Source: Phytophthora colocasiae
Lineage: Eukaryota; Oomycota; Peronosporomycetes; Peronosporales; Peronosporaceae
Length of the DNA: 64,000 nt
NCBI GenBank assembly: GCA_018806915.1
Contig: JAGKQI010000083.1
Span: forward strand, 744,001-808,000
Direction: 5' to 3'
Each line of letters opens with the position of its first letter. Position 1 is the first letter of the stretch. The notes under the pieces were generated by a model, which was not told the DNA's origin, did not search any database, and saw only the letters and a program-made list of their open reading frames with translations. The translations under genes were made by a program, and so were the position numbers. Positions 10,112-20,993 of the stretch are shown piece after piece.

Positions 10112-12677
10112 ATGGCGAGTAACAATCCTAGCACTCGCAAGCAGTCCTTAACCCGAAGAAGCAAACCCACTTCGCCACCGTCCACAAAGGCGCAGCTACC
10201 GGCTTACGACAGCGATGGACTGGAAAGTGACGATGACACGTTGTTGAAATTGTCGTCGCTCCCCATGATGGAGACGAATCATGCCCCACGGCAAAATGAA
10301 GGTGAACATTCGCAAGACAAGAATGTTCTATCGTCTTCGATCGTACTGGGTCGTTCTCCTGGACGTATTGATGTTGTTCAGCAGGCTATTGACGCAGTGG
10401 AAGACGCTCTGGCGCGATGCCCCAAGTACGAACGTCGAGAAGCGATAACGGAGCTGTTGATGCATGCGAAGCTTGAGCAGGCGAAGAAGGCCACTGCATA
10501 TAGCTCTGATTGTTTCCAACATGCGAATGTGTGGGCTGCTATGTTGATGCAGGTGCAGGAGCTGGGTCGAAACTATCCCAAGGAGTACGAAAAATGCCCA
10601 ATTTCCAACGGAAATTCATCATCTCACACTGTTTCTTGCGTCTAGTCCGCAGGTTCACCAGCTCGTGCACCTCGTACAGCAGTGTGTGACAAGAGGTGAG
10701 AAGCATGAAGTTCCGGAAGACGATCACAATGAAATTCATCCCAGTGAAGATCAGCAAGAACACAGCGAAGAAGTTGCTGAGGAGGAGGTTCAGCAACAGG
10801 AGGTCGAATGTGAGGCCGATTTGTGTGGTAGATTGGGAGAAGCAGCGATTGATGTCGATCTCAGCGTCGATGAGGACGATGATATCGGCTATAGAATCAC
10901 AGAAGACATGGCAGCAGTCTCGAACCAACTTGAGGAAGAACATACTGAAGCCAAACCTGACGAGGATCGTGATGACTCGGATGTTGCAGTGCTAGAAGAA
11001 CCTGACACGATTTTGCATCGTGATGACTCTGTTGCAGTACTAGAGGAGCCCAGCTTGCATCCTGATGACACTGAAGTTGCAGAGCTGGAGGAACCGATCA
11101 ACTACGCGCTTGGTTTGTCTCCAGTACCCCCACGCCGTTTTCGCGAACTGTTACCGATCTTGACGGGAAATGTCGTTGTGAAGGGTGTTCAGGTTCCTCG
11201 ACTACTTCGAGGGAGCGATGGAGGACAGAGTAGCGACTCGGATAAGTCAAGCACAAGCGCCAACAGCAGGTCCTCGTCACAGGAAGCAGGACGAAATTCA
11301 CGCCATAAATTCCAATTCCCGGAGAAGGAGCTTTTGCAGCTCCTGGAGGATGAAGAAGTTAATCCCTCGGCGATGAGCCCAGGTCTGCTAAGACGCTATA
11401 GCACCACCTCCAAGATCACCACAACAGTACCGCTACGACGAAAGTCGTTCTCCATGAAGAAGAGTCCTCTCAAATGTCCTTCTTTTGTCGGTTTTGGTCC
11501 ACTGACCACCAATGCAAGTACTGAGCGGGGCAGAGCGTCGGCACCTTCCCCAAATGCGACTAAGTCCACCAAGCTGATTTGGAGTGCTCGTCGGAAATCA
11601 ACGAGCGTGTGTCACATCACCGTTCCCAATGTGCCATCTAGTCGTCGCAACAGCAGGAGCTTTTCAGTCACCAAGCAGCAAATTATCGCCTTCAACACCA
11701 AGAGAAAGTCAATTTCTTCGAATAACCCAGCGTCTGGATCTCCGACGTCGTCTCCGTCTCCACCAGTTTCTCCTGTCCCTTCCACTCAAACCCAAATGGT
11801 ACTACGCTTACGTGGACGCACAAGCGGTGGCGTTCCAGAACTTGTGATCGCCAAGAAACCTGTTCGCTTTGTAGTGTGGCACTGGAACGATCGCTGCGTT
11901 CGCGTTCCGTTTATGAGCGCCGCCAACTTCATGGAGCTTGGACCAGCTCAGCACGGTATCATGTTGAGGCAACTTCGATATGTCAAGTCGATGATGCACG
12001 AGCTCCCGTGGGCCAAAGCTCATTTGCGGTCGTTGCTGTCCAAGTATACAGCGAAGGAAGTGACGAAAGAAGAACTTTATCCCCAGCTCAACGCATTGGG
12101 ACAGCAGGTGCAGCGGGAAATCAGCTCTCGAGCCAAACAGCATCGCGCTCTCACTGCACGCAAACAACGTCTCACTGTAACGTTGACACTGGCAACAAGC
12201 GTGGTAAATGACACCATCGTGACGAAATTTGGCCGGCGTGGTCGACCTCACACCTCCCGCTTGCTCTATGATCCCACCAATCCACTTCAACTGCGCTGGA
12301 GACGCAAACATGGTGAACGTAGCGTTGAATTCTTAGCTGTCGACGAGCTTGAAGTCGTCGAAACGCCCGACAGCACCAAAACGGGTTCCTTCGGTAAAGG
12401 TAACAAGAAAGCAGCTGCAGCCGTCGCAGTAGACCCCGAGTCGTGTATGTCGCTCGTAACGCCGTCACGCTCGCTCGATCTTCAAGTTGCTAGCTCACTA
12501 CACCGAGAGTGGCTCGCGAACGCCTTGCGTGATATCGTGTCCTTTGCACAGCAGTATAAGGCGGCAAAGGCGAACACGGCGACACTCAGTGACAGTGAAG
12601 GCTCCAGTGACTCCAGTTTCACAGCTCTGGGACGACGGCACCAGCTGCCATCATCTAGGAACGCTCTGCTCTACTAG
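10112..12677 (+). CDS. Unrecognised 834-residue protein with C-terminal PH-like domain
   Basis: Two exons, 10112-10584 and 10646-12677, joined across a 61-nt intron (GTACGA donor, TCTAG acceptor, phase 2), give one frame of 834 residues. The N-terminal part is Ser-rich, then helical (IDVVQQAIDAVEDALARCP to LVHLVQQCV), and the helix continues smoothly across the junction, supporting the splice. Residues about 180-330 are very acidic with repeated units of the type DDS.VAVLEEP. A Ser/Arg-rich basic stretch follows. The last quarter contains a region fitting a pleckstrin-homology fold (LQLRWRRKHGERSVEFLAVD, CMSLVTPSRSLDLQVAS, then an amphipathic helix with Trp, HREWLANALRDIV). Possibly a membrane- or cytoskeleton-associated adaptor; no named family recognised. 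An internal RLLR is not an effector motif, as there is no signal peptide. Confidence 0.75.
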
Positions 12678-12853
12678 GAAGTACTAGTAGCGTGGTAGCA
12701 GGCTCTCCTGCTCCGATACTTGTTGATCTACATCAAACGTAGTGCATAGGTAGGTTCCGTAATATCAAAGACAGCAGCAATATAACACCAATTCAAAGGG
12801 AACAACTGACTGCAGAACTTACGATCCAGCAGCTTTTATTGACCAGAAAGCTC

Positions 12854-13365
12854 TTATACCTTCTTCTTGTACTGAGGGTTGCTCTTCTTGGTCAGAATCC
12901 ACACGTAAAAGATGGACATCCCCGCGCTGTAGGCAGCAACAAAACCCGCCGGAAAGAATGCATTCGTCTTGTTGTAGCGGTTAGTCATGACGGCCGTAAG
13001 AGGCGCCGATACAGCCAACGAGAGCGCAGGCCACAACTTGGACGTCACCGGGCTCTGCGTGTACTCGTTGTAGCTGCAGTAGCCCACGAAGCTCAAAAAG
13101 GCGCCAGACAGACCACCAGCAGCGAGGGACATAGTGCTGCCAGTGCTCACGAAGCCGATGAGGCCGCCCAGGCCCAGCAACATGCCATACTAAAGGAACA
13201 CACCACCGGAATTCAGATATCAGACGATAACGTAAGTATTAGAAAGAGATTGAAAATTAAAATGATATCAATGGATAGAAAAGAGAAAGGTGAAGAGAAT
13301 GAGCTGCATGGTGGACGCCAAAGAGCGCGGAAACGTACAGGAAGCGTGAGGCAGAAGTCGTACAT
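12854..13365 (-). CDS. TMEM14 family small membrane protein
   Basis: Small multi-pass membrane protein of the TMEM14/UPF0136 family, whose human members sit in mitochondrial membranes and include a haem-biosynthesis factor. Exon 1 is 13339-13365 (nine codons, MYDFCLTLP) and exon 2 is 12854-13189, with a 149-nt intron (GTACGT donor, TTTAG acceptor), giving 120 residues. The family pattern is clear: GLGGLIGFVSTGSTMSLAAG, a small-residue-rich helix, then SLAVSAPLTAVMTNRYNKT, FPAGFVAAYSAGMSIFYVW and a lysine-rich C-terminus. The first exon is short, so the start depends on the intron model; without it the first internal Met would truncate helix 1. Head-to-head with the next gene. Confidence 0.85.
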
Positions 13366-13795
13366 GATGGCGATCGGAGGACTTGCGCTCGACGTGTTCT
13401 TTTTCGTAATGCGGCGATCTGCGATTGGACTAAATAAACACTGGCTTCAACTGACTCTTATTGGATGATTTTAATTCCGCACTTAAGGTATGCGTCCCGA
13501 AATAAAATACGTATCTTTGTTGAACTCTCCCACAATTACCAACCGGCGCATACAAAATTGACAAGCAACAGCTAGCAGATTGCACTACTCAATCTGAAAC
13601 GTAGAATATACACCAATCATCGATCAGTATTAAATACATATCAACCAATAAAATGCGTTTTTTAGAAGCGTCCTATTCCACATACTGTACTCAGATCCAA
13701 GCCGAACGGGACCAAGCACCTCCATATCGCAGCTTCCCGGCGCTCCAGCACTCGACCCCCGGGCCTTCTACATCTCCACGTAGTATCCAATCACA
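13366..13795. promoter_or_regulatory. Divergent promoter region between TMEM14 and RNase kappa-like genes
   Basis: 430 bp separate the two start codons, which face away from each other. There is no coding signal. The region is AT-rich with several CAAT-like ATTGG/CCAAT boxes (for example near 13439-13463 and 13644). No single element can be assigned with certainty. Confidence 0.4.
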
Positions 13796-14216
13796 ATGTC
13801 CAAGGTTTTCTGTACGTCGGTGCATCTCTGAGTCTCAAATTCGGAGTCTACACTAACATTTGCTCTATTGACAGGGGCGCTGACCTGTTCCATGGTGTCG
13901 CTGTGCGGCTTCCTGTTCCTGCTGCTGGTTGGGGTGTTGGTCAAGGTGCAGCCCGAGTATATGAAGATCAGCAAGAGCGTGGAAAGCCCCGCACCCATCT
14001 TTGAGTCTGCTGCGCTGTATGGAGCTCTCTTTGTGGCGTCCTCTATGATCTACTACAAGGAGACCAAGAAGAGCGAGCTGGAGAGATACGACCTGAGTGG
14101 GTCCACGTCTGACGAGCGCCAGAGTTTGCTGGACAAGTACGTTCTATAGTTGATGATGATGAGGGTGTTTTACTGATTGATTTATTTGGTACAGGCCCAT
14201 GGTGAGCTACAGTTGA
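13796..14216 (+). CDS. RNase kappa / V-ATPase subunit f-like two-helix membrane protein
   Basis: Three exons, 13796-13811, 13875-14136 and 14195-14216, with introns of 63 and 58 nt, both starting GTACGT, give 99 residues, close to the 98 of animal RNase kappa. The first helix spans residues about 7-29 (LTCSMVSLCGFLFLLLVGVL), followed by a short lumenal segment with VQPEYM, a second helix (AALYGALFVASSMIYYK) and a charged tail. RNase kappa is now known as the metazoan counterpart of V-ATPase Vo subunit f. That identity is inferred here from size, topology and weak residue pattern. The last exon is only seven codons; without that splice the protein would end LLDKYVL instead of LLDKPMVSYS. Confidence 0.55.
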
Positions 14217-14480
14217 GGACTGTAATAGTCTCGGGCTTAAGAGGCAAGCACTTTGCTACCTACAGGCATAACGCAGAACGCGTCCAACTGTTGTTAAATG
14301 TAAATGCAATGGATAATTTCTTGTCAAAGATGCTCAATTTGTGCTACCTACAGCTTCTCAACATTCGGCGCAAGCCACACAGCATCAAGTACGCAGCGTA
14401 GACTTTTGTAAGACCAAAAGACATTCATGCATAATAAAATAGTGATACCTTCTACTCGTCATTCTTTTCCTTTACTACCT

Positions 14481-17400
14481 TCATCTCTCCAGCAGCGTCA
14501 CGAGCTCCTCCATAATGGCCACGGCTGTTTTTGGGTTCATCTTCCGCATAAGGCTGTTTCCGCTTGGCTTTTCCGGGATCTGGTTCACGCGTCTAAACGA
14601 AGCAGTGGCATTGAACAGTGCCAACTTCCTCGACAGCAATTCCTGAAGACCAGTCAGACGCTTCTCCGCTTCAGTCCAGCTCTCTCGGACACCCTCGTTT
14701 CCGTCCGCAAGAGGCTTTAACATGGTCAAATAATACTTGATAACATCCGCTGATAGCACGAAGACGTGATGCATGTCTCGATGAATGTGAAGCAGATCCA
14801 CCAGCGTGTCCAAAGCGCGCATATCCACGTCAAGTCTGTCATCTGTGTCAGTAGCAACCTCCCGATTCGGCTTCCTCTTGTCTGCAGATCTCCGGTACAC
14901 CGTCAAATTCTTCAACACGAGCAGTAGTTGATGTAACAATTCCACGTGCGGGCGACTGCGGTTGAGACCTCGAATAGCTGCGAAGATTGTCGACGAGATC
15001 TGGAGCTGGACACACTTGCGGCAACATTCTCGAGAGTACCGCGTGCACACCTCGATGGTATGACTAGCAAACAACATGTCTTGTAATCGCTTGCCGTGCA
15101 GCAGCATGTGCAAGGCCATGTCCAGTCGTCCACCTAGTGTCACCGGCTGCTCTGTCTGGACGCTCCTCGCCTCGCTAGTCTTGACTCTCAACTGCTGAAG
15201 AGTAGTAGACGTAGTGACGGAGTTGGTATGTGATTCCTGTCCAACCAACTTCATTTTGGACAGCTTTTTGCGCTGCTGGGTGACCTCGGGGGCACTCTGA
15301 TGTAGGCGAACCAGCATTCCCCGGGACCAAGCTTGTAGCCTTCGAACTGCAACGTAATGAACGTTTCGCTCGCGGTAAGGTATAATTACCCTTTGTCGGA
15401 GCCATGAACCAACGATCCGTTCTGCCCGTGTCTTAGCCATGGCCAGTGCCATCACCTCCATCTCACGCTGACGCTTCTCCTCCGCTCGTCGCTCACGTTC
15501 CGCCCACTTACAGCACAGACCCAACCACCACACCTGCACACGTTGAGCTGAGGAATTCAACTGCCGTTTGTGCTGAATTCGCTTATCAATAGCACTCTTC
15601 AAGCAGAACGATCTCCAGCACATTTCGATCTTCTTCACGTCGGCTATACGCTTCCGTGTGATTCCAGCGCTGAGCTGTGTCCAGCGAGCTCGCACCATCA
15701 GCGTACGCTTTTTTCGATACTTCTTCGTGCGGGCCACATACCAGAACTCAATCTTCCAGCACGACGTCAAGACACGCAGTCGTCGCAGTTGAGTCTGGAG
15801 ATCGTAAAAGTTGAACCGAATCCGACGTGAAAGCCGTCCGCGCACACATTTCTGGATTGTAACAGTTGCACGATGCAGACGAAGAGCTTGCCGGAATTTC
15901 GTCATAGCCACCCACGAACGTGTAGCACGCTGCACCACTCGTACGCAAGCACAAGTCTTGTTGTACTGCTGTTGCCCTTTGAAACCACGGTACGTCGCCT
16001 GGATAAGAGTAGCTGCTACCATTTGTTTGTGATGAATGAAGAATCGGTAAACCGACTGGATACGATAGGCAGCACGATGCGCCACGCTCTGTTGCAGACG
16101 TTGAATACGGTCCTGACGGACACGCTCGCGATGCTCCTCTTCCTCTCTTTGCATGCGTCGATAGCTCAGAAGCATGCTCCGGAATGTTAACAGCGTGCGC
16201 AGTTGCCCCTGGCGACGCCATATCCGTACATTCTTCTGAAGCAGGAGTGCACTTTGGCGCAGATTGCAATACCTTCTTCTCACTCGCAGGCAGCGTGCCA
16301 AACTCTGGATTTTTGTTGCAGCAAGTGCTCGCTTGTGATCTCGGTACGATTGATACACAGCCAGAATACGACAAGCAGCCCTCTTCTCCACCTTGTGCTT
16401 GAGCTCCTGGCTCCGTATCATTCGTCGCTGGGCTTCACTAGCTCTCATTCGCTGGTAAGTCTTCAACATGCTGTAAAACTGCGACAGTGCTGATAGCTGT
16501 CTCCTCCGACGCCACACACGAGCATTTCGCTGCAACAACACCACAGCGCGCTTTTGCTTCTGGAACCGAATCTTCTGCTTTCTGCCTCGGAATACACTTG
16601 CCAGCTTAGTTGCTGACACCTTTCGCTTGCGCAATGTGAATTGGCGAAAGCATCGTTGAACGCACTTGACCGCACGAGTTTCCACTTTTTGCTTGAGCTT
16701 GAGGTGCCTTTTCTGGAGTTCCTTTTCTTTCATCATCTGCTCAAAGCGTTGCAGAGCAACAACTCTCTGAGTCTCTTCGCGACGGTGCTGGAAGGCCCTC
16801 CAAGTCCGCTTGATTACTCGTGCTGCACGCTTCATCTGCTGCCATGAATGCATGCGCTGTTTCCTTGCTACTACGCGCTGGCGGCTTTGCCTCCAAGCAG
16901 TTTGAATCCGAATAACAGCTAGCTGCCGGTCGGCAATCATTTGCTGGCGAACGAGGCGAGCTGCTTCTCTCGATAAACGCTGCAACCAAAATCTCTCGAT
17001 CACTGCGCAAGCCGATCTGGATCGCACTCTCTGTGCGACCTTGCGTTGCATTACGCTTTGAAGACGTCGCTCCTCTTCGCGCTTCCAACGAAGTTTCTTC
17101 CGCCAGTGGTATTCAATAACAAGAACTGCACCACGAGAATCTCCGTTAATCTTTAGTTGCCGGCGGGCACGGAACGCTCGCTGAATCACAACCACAGATC
17201 TTCGGAAACGAATGTAGTGTTTTCTGGCTGTCCACGTTTGCACTGAACTCTTGACGAGGTGTGCTGCTCGCAGTAGCTTGCGGCACTGACGAATGGCGAG
17301 CCGTTTATGACTGGAAGTATACCAGAATCGCTGAATTGTGCGAGCGCTGCGGTTCTTCTTGCGATGCAGTTTCAACCGGATCAACGGGCTCTTCCACCAG

Positions 17401-20400
17401 CGTTTCAATCGAGATGCCGCGTGAATTTCACTATATGAGTCCATCAAGCGCGACTGCAGGTAGCACACGAACGTCACCACCATCTTCTCCTCTGGCGGAT
17501 TCTTCGTGTTGTACTGCTGAGGCATGAGAACTGGGACTTCTCCAAGCTGTTTGACGCGGTCGTTGATGATTGCGAAATGTCGCTGTTCGTTGGCTAAAAG
17601 AGCTTTCTCGCTTATCCCCTGAACATCTGGAGTGTGCAAGTCGCTGGTTGTCGAAAGCATATCCGACTTCGACAACAACATCGGATGGTAGTAGTGGAGA
17701 AGATAGCAAAGCGCTTTTCCATCAGCGAACGAAGCAGAGAAGTCACTCACTTCCACGTTGTAGTTGGCACAGACTGCACGGCACCACTCCAGCAACAGCC
17801 CATAGCATTCATGTTCATCCGTGTGGACGAGCGGAGCGTTATGTTGCTGATGGTCAAAGAAGTCCTTAGCTCGGAAACTCATTCGCTTGACAACGTTGAC
17901 AACCTCGCATCTCATGGTCTCAGCATCCACCAGAGATTGCAGCTGGAAAGAACTGATTAGCTTCCACAATAGTGCTAGAGTCTTCTCACGATGGCCGTTC
18001 ACGATGTCTTTAGCCAGATTTTCCACCAACTTCGCGTCGACCTTGCTGTGCAAGCCTGCAAATCCAGATGAAGACACACGGACACGCCCACTTAGTCGGT
18101 GCTTCTTCCCTCCTCTGCAACTGTTGCTCTTAAGGTTATCTAGCACACTTGCCCCACACTTGTCTTGCAAAAAATGCAGGCAAATCTCGACGTTGTGAAC
18201 TTTCTGTAATCGTGACAGTGCTGGCACACGCAGAAATGTTGATAATGCTTTAGGTTGAGGAATTACCTCTCCGTCCTGCTCAGTCGCGGATGGCACAGCG
18301 GTAGTTGTAAGTGCCTCCATGAGTTTCGCAAGTCGGATGCCATCACGCAAGTCTACCTCCAAGCTTCTAACCTCCAGATCGATCTCATCCAGCGGCGTCT
18401 GCTGGTGTTTGAGAGTGTAGCCGAGATGTTTCAGGTGCTTATCAATGCGACCTTCGCTTGCCAAAAAGAGTCTGCAAAACTCGGTCACAAACACCTGTGA
18501 GTTCTTCACCCACAGTGCGTCGCCATCCTCATTGGTGTTTCGTTTGCTGCTCTTAGTGACTGTTTGAGCTTTACCCGGTGCTGCTTTCTTGACAGAAGGC
18601 ACAATTCGGAATAAACAGGGGAAATGTGGGAATTTGTCCGCCTTGCGCTCAATTGCACGGTCCAGGAATATCACCAACATGAGGAACTTGAGCATGAACG
18701 ACTGTGTCAGGGAATCAAAGTACTCGCGGCCGTTGATATTTTTCTTGGTATTCGTGAAGGAATTACCACCGTCGTTGCGGTCCGCTGTAGATCCGTCTAG
18801 AGGAGTCATCAGGTTCTTTACCAGGCGGTAGTTCCGAGCGACGTGTGCATCCTTGACCAAGTGGTTCAAGATGATCCGACGTAGCACGCGTGGCATTTTC
18901 CGGTCCAGCGGTGAGTTTTCCTTCTTTCCACTGGCATTTGCAGTGGTTGAACGGAAAATGGCCCGCAGAGAGCATTTTTCCTGTCTCATGACTTGGCTAC
19001 CCAGCACAGCATAGAGGCCCAAGCAAAGCCACACAGGGTGGTAGTTGTTCAGTAGGCTGATCAGATCTTCTTGTAGCCCAACATCAGCATACACTGGACG
19101 ATCCGCACGAAAAAGTAGCCCTTTGTTTCCAATCTCATCCTGGAGATTGAATAAAATGTCATCCATGTTCGGAGAATGGTACAATTCCACAGCAGCCTGT
19201 GCCCACCTGGACTCCATGCGCTTCTGGGCAAGCACACGCAACGACGAGAAATCAAACCTGCGCTTGTCTCCAACATCCTGTTCTTCGCCTTCTGTGTCAC
19301 CACCTCCCAGACGTTGGGATGTTCCATCAAGCAGTACGTAATTGATCCATTTGGTAAATCCCTCTGTCTGTTTTGCCATCCAATTCTCATCGTAAAACTC
19401 TTGGCGCTGCTTCCACCATGATCCCGAGTAGGGTTTCTTTGTATCCGGATCCTGAGAAGCACCGATACTTTTCCTGGGTGTTAAGGTCCTTGGAGGCTCA
19501 GTTTTTCGTCGCTTTGAGCCATTTCGTGGAGGCGAAAAATCGATAGTTACAGACGACTGCCGTTTGTCTCCGACCTTCGGTCTTGGTCTCAGGACAGGCT
19601 CCTGTTCCGGCTCGCGTTCGCTTTGTGCCAGGGCACTTGAAATCGTGAAGTGTGTGTTTCTTGCATTCAATGGAGTCCTTTGCCTGGAATTTGTTGCAGG
19701 TATTCTGGGAGGTTGAGTGTGCTTTGCACCTGGAGCAACCACAACTGTGTCAATCGAAGTCTTGGCCTTTCGCAAACGTCCAAACCTGTTCAACCTCGGC
19801 ACACGGGGCATTACTTTGCCTGTCGCTCTGCACTGCAGCTTAAACCTGTCATTCACAGTAAACTTGAGCATTGCTGTAATTTCCTTCCCAACATCCACAG
19901 ATAGAGGCTCGAATGTCACTCTCAGCGTCACCGACTTGAGGGCGTCTACCACACACACATGCAGGTCGCACTTGAATCTCGTCTTGGGTTGTGATGGCTC
20001 ACTTTCACCATTACGAATCATGGCGTATCCTTCATATTTAACTCGAGCATTTCCCAGTTCGCTGGCATTTTCCAGCGTCAATTGTCTGCTTCTCCTCTCC
20101 CCTAGTGCCACAGATCCAAAATGAAGTTGTCCAATATGGCTGAAATCATCCACAAGCATCGTAATTGAACCATATCCAGCATTCTCCTCCTGATGGTCCT
20201 CCAGCTCTTGTAAATATCCATGAAGCTCCAAAGCTCGCGATTCGAAATGTGTCACAGCATTAGCACTTGCCAGTGGGTCTCTCAGTTGCCTGCTCTCAAT
20301 ATTATTGCTGTCTTGGGCGCCTGTAGACCTGTAAACTGACTTCTGAGAGCGTGGAGTATCCTCTGTTGGATTCGGACGCTTTCCCAGCAGCGTGGAAGAC

Positions 20401-20678
20401 GTAGAAGGCTCGAAATCAAGTGTAGGAGGGAGTAGTTCTTCCTCTAGAGTCGTCTGCTGCCTTGACCGGTCCATACTGACGTTTGGATGGCCCCAATTAC
20501 GGCCAATTAACGGCACGCGGTTTTCCTTTCCGTCGCTCTGCTGATCTGTGAATAACGGTGTCGTTTCGTGTCCGTTTTGGGCGTCGGGAGCAGCTAAAGA
20601 TGCAGAAGCGAACGGGTCAGTTGACGCTCGAGACGTCCACTTGCTACGGGCGCTATCGGCGACACTAGAGCCGCGCAT
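14481..20678 (-). CDS. ASPM: ASPM/Asp homologue: ASH, calponin-homology and IQ-repeat spindle protein
   Basis: Single uninterrupted frame of 2,065 residues from the ATG at 20678. An ASH (ASPM-SPD2-Hydin) domain lies around residues 170-285 (LHFGSVALGERRSRQLTLEN, LRVTFEPLSVDVG). Two calponin-homology domains follow at about 725-870 (SLEVDLRDGIRLAKLMEAL) and 960-1090 (GLLLEWCRAVCANYNVEV, FADGKALCYLLHYYHP), actin/microtubule-binding modules. Then comes a long basic run of more than a dozen IQ-type units (about 1110-1720, such as AVIRIQTAWRQSRQRV and AATKIQSLARCLRVRRRY) expected to bind calmodulin or light chains. The C-terminus (about 1850-2065) is helical, armadillo-like. This order is the ASPM signature: minus-end focusing of spindle microtubules and cytokinesis. 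No introns, unlike animal ASPM. Head-to-head with RPLP1. Confidence 0.92.
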   Translation of the reverse strand: MRGSSVADSARSKWTSRASTDPFASASLAAPDAQNGHETTPLFTDQQSDGKENRVPLIGRNWGHPNVSMDRSRQQTTLEEELLPPTLDFEPSTSSTLLGKRPNPTEDTPRSQKSVYRSTGAQDSNNIESRQLRDPLASANAVTHFESRALELHGYLQELEDHQEENAGYGSITMLVDDFSHIGQLHFGSVALGERRSRQLTLENASELGNARVKYEGYAMIRNGESEPSQPKTRFKCDLHVCVVDALKSVTLRVTFEPLSVDVGKEITAMLKFTVNDRFKLQCRATGKVMPRVPRLNRFGRLRKAKTSIDTVVVAPGAKHTQPPRIPATNSRQRTPLNARNTHFTISSALAQSEREPEQEPVLRPRPKVGDKRQSSVTIDFSPPRNGSKRRKTEPPRTLTPRKSIGASQDPDTKKPYSGSWWKQRQEFYDENWMAKQTEGFTKWINYVLLDGTSQRLGGGDTEGEEQDVGDKRRFDFSSLRVLAQKRMESRWAQAAVELYHSPNMDDILFNLQDEIGNKGLLFRADRPVYADVGLQEDLISLLNNYHPVWLCLGLYAVLGSQVMRQEKCSLRAIFRSTTANASGKKENSPLDRKMPRVLRRIILNHLVKDAHVARNYRLVKNLMTPLDGSTADRNDGGNSFTNTKKNINGREYFDSLTQSFMLKFLMLVIFLDRAIERKADKFPHFPCLFRIVPSVKKAAPGKAQTVTKSSKRNTNEDGDALWVKNSQVFVTEFCRLFLASEGRIDKHLKHLGYTLKHQQTPLDEIDLEVRSLEVDLRDGIRLAKLMEALTTTAVPSATEQDGEVIPQPKALSTFLRVPALSRLQKVHNVEICLHFLQDKCGASVLDNLKSNSCRGGKKHRLSGRVRVSSSGFAGLHSKVDAKLVENLAKDIVNGHREKTLALLWKLISSFQLQSLVDAETMRCEVVNVVKRMSFRAKDFFDHQQHNAPLVHTDEHECYGLLLEWCRAVCANYNVEVSDFSASFADGKALCYLLHYYHPMLLSKSDMLSTTSDLHTPDVQGISEKALLANEQRHFAIINDRVKQLGEVPVLMPQQYNTKNPPEEKMVVTFVCYLQSRLMDSYSEIHAASRLKRWWKSPLIRLKLHRKKNRSARTIQRFWYTSSHKRLAIRQCRKLLRAAHLVKSSVQTWTARKHYIRFRRSVVVIQRAFRARRQLKINGDSRGAVLVIEYHWRKKLRWKREEERRLQSVMQRKVAQRVRSRSACAVIERFWLQRLSREAARLVRQQMIADRQLAVIRIQTAWRQSRQRVVARKQRMHSWQQMKRAARVIKRTWRAFQHRREETQRVVALQRFEQMMKEKELQKRHLKLKQKVETRAVKCVQRCFRQFTLRKRKVSATKLASVFRGRKQKIRFQKQKRAVVLLQRNARVWRRRRQLSALSQFYSMLKTYQRMRASEAQRRMIRSQELKHKVEKRAACRILAVYQSYRDHKRALAATKIQSLARCLRVRRRYCNLRQSALLLQKNVRIWRRQGQLRTLLTFRSMLLSYRRMQREEEEHRERVRQDRIQRLQQSVAHRAAYRIQSVYRFFIHHKQMVAATLIQATYRGFKGQQQYNKTCACVRVVQRATRSWVAMTKFRQALRLHRATVTIQKCVRGRLSRRIRFNFYDLQTQLRRLRVLTSCWKIEFWYVARTKKYRKKRTLMVRARWTQLSAGITRKRIADVKKIEMCWRSFCLKSAIDKRIQHKRQLNSSAQRVQVWWLGLCCKWAERERRAEEKRQREMEVMALAMAKTRAERIVGSWLRQRVIIPYRERNVHYVAVRRLQAWSRGMLVRLHQSAPEVTQQRKKLSKMKLVGQESHTNSVTTSTTLQQLRVKTSEARSVQTEQPVTLGGRLDMALHMLLHGKRLQDMLFASHTIEVCTRYSRECCRKCVQLQISSTIFAAIRGLNRSRPHVELLHQLLLVLKNLTVYRRSADKRKPNREVATDTDDRLDVDMRALDTLVDLLHIHRDMHHVFVLSADVIKYYLTMLKPLADGNEGVRESWTEAEKRLTGLQELLSRKLALFNATASFRRVNQIPEKPSGNSLMRKMNPKTAVAIMEELVTLLER

Positions 20679-20993
20679 TCCGCCGTTCCTTTCTCGCTAC
20701 GGCGTCGGTGCGGAAAGGATGGCGCGCTTCGAGTGTTTGAAAATATTGATGGTGTGTTGTACATATATATTGTATGTGGTCGACATGAAAAAAAAAGATG
20801 TCGCTGGTGTAAAAAAGGTATTTACTCCAGCAACATTCATGATGTGCACCACATGAAAATACCAATGCTTGACACAATTCGTACTTAGCGAAGATCATGC
20901 TCAAAGCAGCTCGCCGCCAACCAATAGGCCCAGCCCCGTCGTCCCAGCCGCCCGGGGCATTTATTTGCCGAAAGCTAAAGCACAAGCGGAAGA
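20679..20993. promoter_or_regulatory. Divergent promoter region between ASPM and RPLP1 genes
   Basis: 315 bp between the two start codons, which point apart. No coding signal; contains an A-tract at 20789-20796 and a GC-rich block next to the RPLP1 start. The common spacing suggests shared regulation, but no defined element is certain. Confidence 0.4.

Noticed and set aside
11185..11220. RLLR in the protein at 10112 as an RXLR effector signature
   Set aside because: It lies hundreds of residues from the N-terminus with no signal peptide.
12839..13468. 209-codon plus-strand frame over the TMEM14 gene
   Set aside because: Antisense to a well-supported spliced gene; low-complexity basic composition with no motifs.
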